From NCBI RefSeq assembly GCF_016918785.1, contig NZ_JAFFPT010000032.1:62001-126000 (forward strand): a stretch of DNA of 64,000 bases, written 5' to 3'. The position numbers and the translations under genes are program-made. Source of the DNA: Leptospira ainazelensis. Its GTDB lineage: Bacteria > Spirochaetota > Leptospiria > Leptospirales > Leptospiraceae. How positions within the stretch are numbered: the first letter of the stretch is position 1; every line of letters starts with the position of its first letter. The notes beneath the pieces are model-generated. The model searched no databases. It worked only from the letters and a program-made list of their open reading frames with translations, and was not told the origin of the DNA. Shown here one piece after another: positions 61,933 through 64,000 of this stretch.

Positions 61933-62793
61933 ATGATCACCGATGAAATTCAACTCGTGACTCGCATTTCCGACCTGGATACTCAGAGACACGTGACCAG
62001 CAGGACTTATGAGAATTTCTGTCTTGAAGGCAGATTTCGCGCCCTGGAAAAAAACGGTTTTTCTTTGAGGGAGATCCTGTCTCAAGGGATTGCGATCCAT
62101 CCTCTCGAATCTCAGATTCGATTTTTAGCTCAACAAATGGAAGGAGCCGATCTCAAAACGGAAACAAAGGCTTTTCCTTTGAAAGACGGGAAAATTTTCT
62201 GGGATCAAAAAGTTTATTCCGAATCGGGAACTCCTGCGGCAGAAATCAAAACTCTCACAGTTTCGGACAAAGACGGCAAACCGATCGATCTCCTTCGCGG
62301 CGAAAAAGCGGACATTTCGGGTTTTGATCAGTTTCCGGAGATCCCCGATTTTAAAGGGACATGTAAGACTGTGGACACGGAGTTGATCACCCTTTACAGC
62401 GAGAGAAATATTTTCGGGGAATATAACCCCGCCTATCTCTGGAGAATCGTCGAAGATTCTCGATGGTTTTTTTCCACCAAAACCGGCCTGACCTTGGATC
62501 GTTTTGTGGAAATGGACACTACGATGTTTTTTATGGGAGGAGTTTTTCGATTCTTCCACCCCGTTCCCGCGGGGAGAAAAGTTCGGGTAAGCACTTGGAT
62601 CCATTCTTTTGAAAAGATCCGGAGTTATATGAGACACGAGGTCACAGATGTGGAAACCGGTTTGCGGTATTTCGCCGTGCAGGACGAACAATTGGTCGTC
62701 TCACTTTCGAAATCGAGACCGAGAAAAGCCCCCGAAGAATTCCAAAAGTTAGTCGGGGAGTATGTTGAGAATTATGAATATTCTCAAAAATGA
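61933..62793 (+). CDS. Acyl-ACP thioesterase-like double hot-dog protein
   Basis: The predicted thioesterase has two tandem hot-dog domains (about residues 1-130 and 145-286), as in the acyl-ACP thioesterase family. The first opens LVTRISDLDTQRHVTSRTYE, a 4HBT-like Asp segment. The second has AYLWRIVEDSRWFFSTKTGL and FMGGVFRFFHPVPAGRKVRV. AGGG lies about four bases before the ATG. A thiolase gene follows 44 bases after the stop, and a divergent TetR gene with operator lies upstream, so the pair is probably a regulated lipid-metabolism unit. Confidence 0.7.
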   Translation: MITDEIQLVTRISDLDTQRHVTSRTYENFCLEGRFRALEKNGFSLREILSQGIAIHPLESQIRFLAQQMEGADLKTETKAFPLKDGKIFWDQKVYSESGTPAAEIKTLTVSDKDGKPIDLLRGEKADISGFDQFPEIPDFKGTCKTVDTELITLYSERNIFGEYNPAYLWRIVEDSRWFFSTKTGLTLDRFVEMDTTMFFMGGVFRFFHPVPAGRKVRVSTWIHSFEKIRSYMRHEVTDVETGLRYFAVQDEQLVVSLSKSRPRKAPEEFQKLVGEYVENYEYSQK

Positions 62794-62837
62794 ATATAGG
62801 ATTGATTGATTAAGAATTTGAAGTCTGGAGAAAGAAA

Positions 62838-64000
<1,163 letters not shown>

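Noticed and set aside
62125..62691. 188-aa minus-strand open frame
   Set aside because: It is antisense to the acyl thioesterase, which has a ribosome-binding site and family features.

Overview
The window looks like a chromosomal segment of a Leptospira spirochaete. The evidence is the AT-rich intergenic DNA around moderate-GC genes, Leptospira-type lipoproteins with Ser/Asn-rich N-termini after a spirochaetal lipobox, an OmpL47-type repeat protein, a FlaA-type protein, LpxD, very large PAS-rich histidine kinases, and many isolated transcription units on both strands. I see no rRNA, intact insertion sequence, prophage or CRISPR array. Species cannot be assigned from the sequence alone.

Layout. 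0-4.5 kb: a lipoprotein, then an ECF sigma factor / FecR-like anti-sigma / outer-membrane-type protein cassette. 4.5-8.3 kb: DNA polymerase IV, a ComF-like phosphoribosyltransferase, an OmpL47-type protein and a FlaA-like protein. 8.4-15 kb: a membrane PAS histidine kinase divergent from a 1166-aa hybrid kinase with two receivers. 15-18 kb: a thioesterase-MarR operon with a palindromic operator, a truncated radical-SAM remnant and an Fpg/Nei glycosylase. 18-24.3 kb: a PdxB-like dehydrogenase, a lipase-chaperone-like protein, Lnt, a YprB-like exonuclease, a small membrane protein and an MBL-fold hydrolase. 24.4-29.5 kb: a response regulator, a HAMP/PAS kinase and a membrane protein in one operon. 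29.6-34.8 kb: a lipoprotein, an SRPBCC protein, polyprenyl diphosphate synthase, a SirB1-like protein, the N-terminal half of a split transketolase and a small membrane protein. 34.9-35.5 kb: tRNA-Thr and tRNA-Tyr, followed by a gene-free zone with a duplicated tRNA tail and hairpin repeats. 35.5-48.6 kb: PBP1A and an exported partner, ChaN-like protein, glutathione peroxidase, a quinone-oxidoreductase/LysR pair, several unknowns, an EamA transporter and LpxD. 48.9-51.9 kb: leuCD divergent from a LysR regulator. 52-64 kb: a metallopeptidase lipoprotein, a zinc-finger membrane protein, then a lipid-rich stretch (thioesterase/TetR, desaturase, acyl-ACP-type thioesterase and thiolase with TetR), plus an RRM RNA-binding protein, a lipase-like hydrolase and MsrB.

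How the genes work together. Fatty-acid and acyl-CoA metabolism recurs. Two hot-dog thioesterases, a desaturase, an acyl thioesterase and a thiolase each lie beside a MarR/TetR regulator and/or a clear inverted-repeat operator. Envelope functions (Lnt, LpxD, PBP1A, polyprenyl diphosphate synthase, lipoproteins) form the second theme, and multi-sensor phosphorelay signalling the third.

The least explained content is intergenic. There are two dispersed repeat families of about 150 bp with three copies each, sharing a TGTAGGA-AC-TCCTACA-type motif. There is also a hairpin family with a conserved CCCATAG-containing loop whose stems differ between copies but remain complementary.
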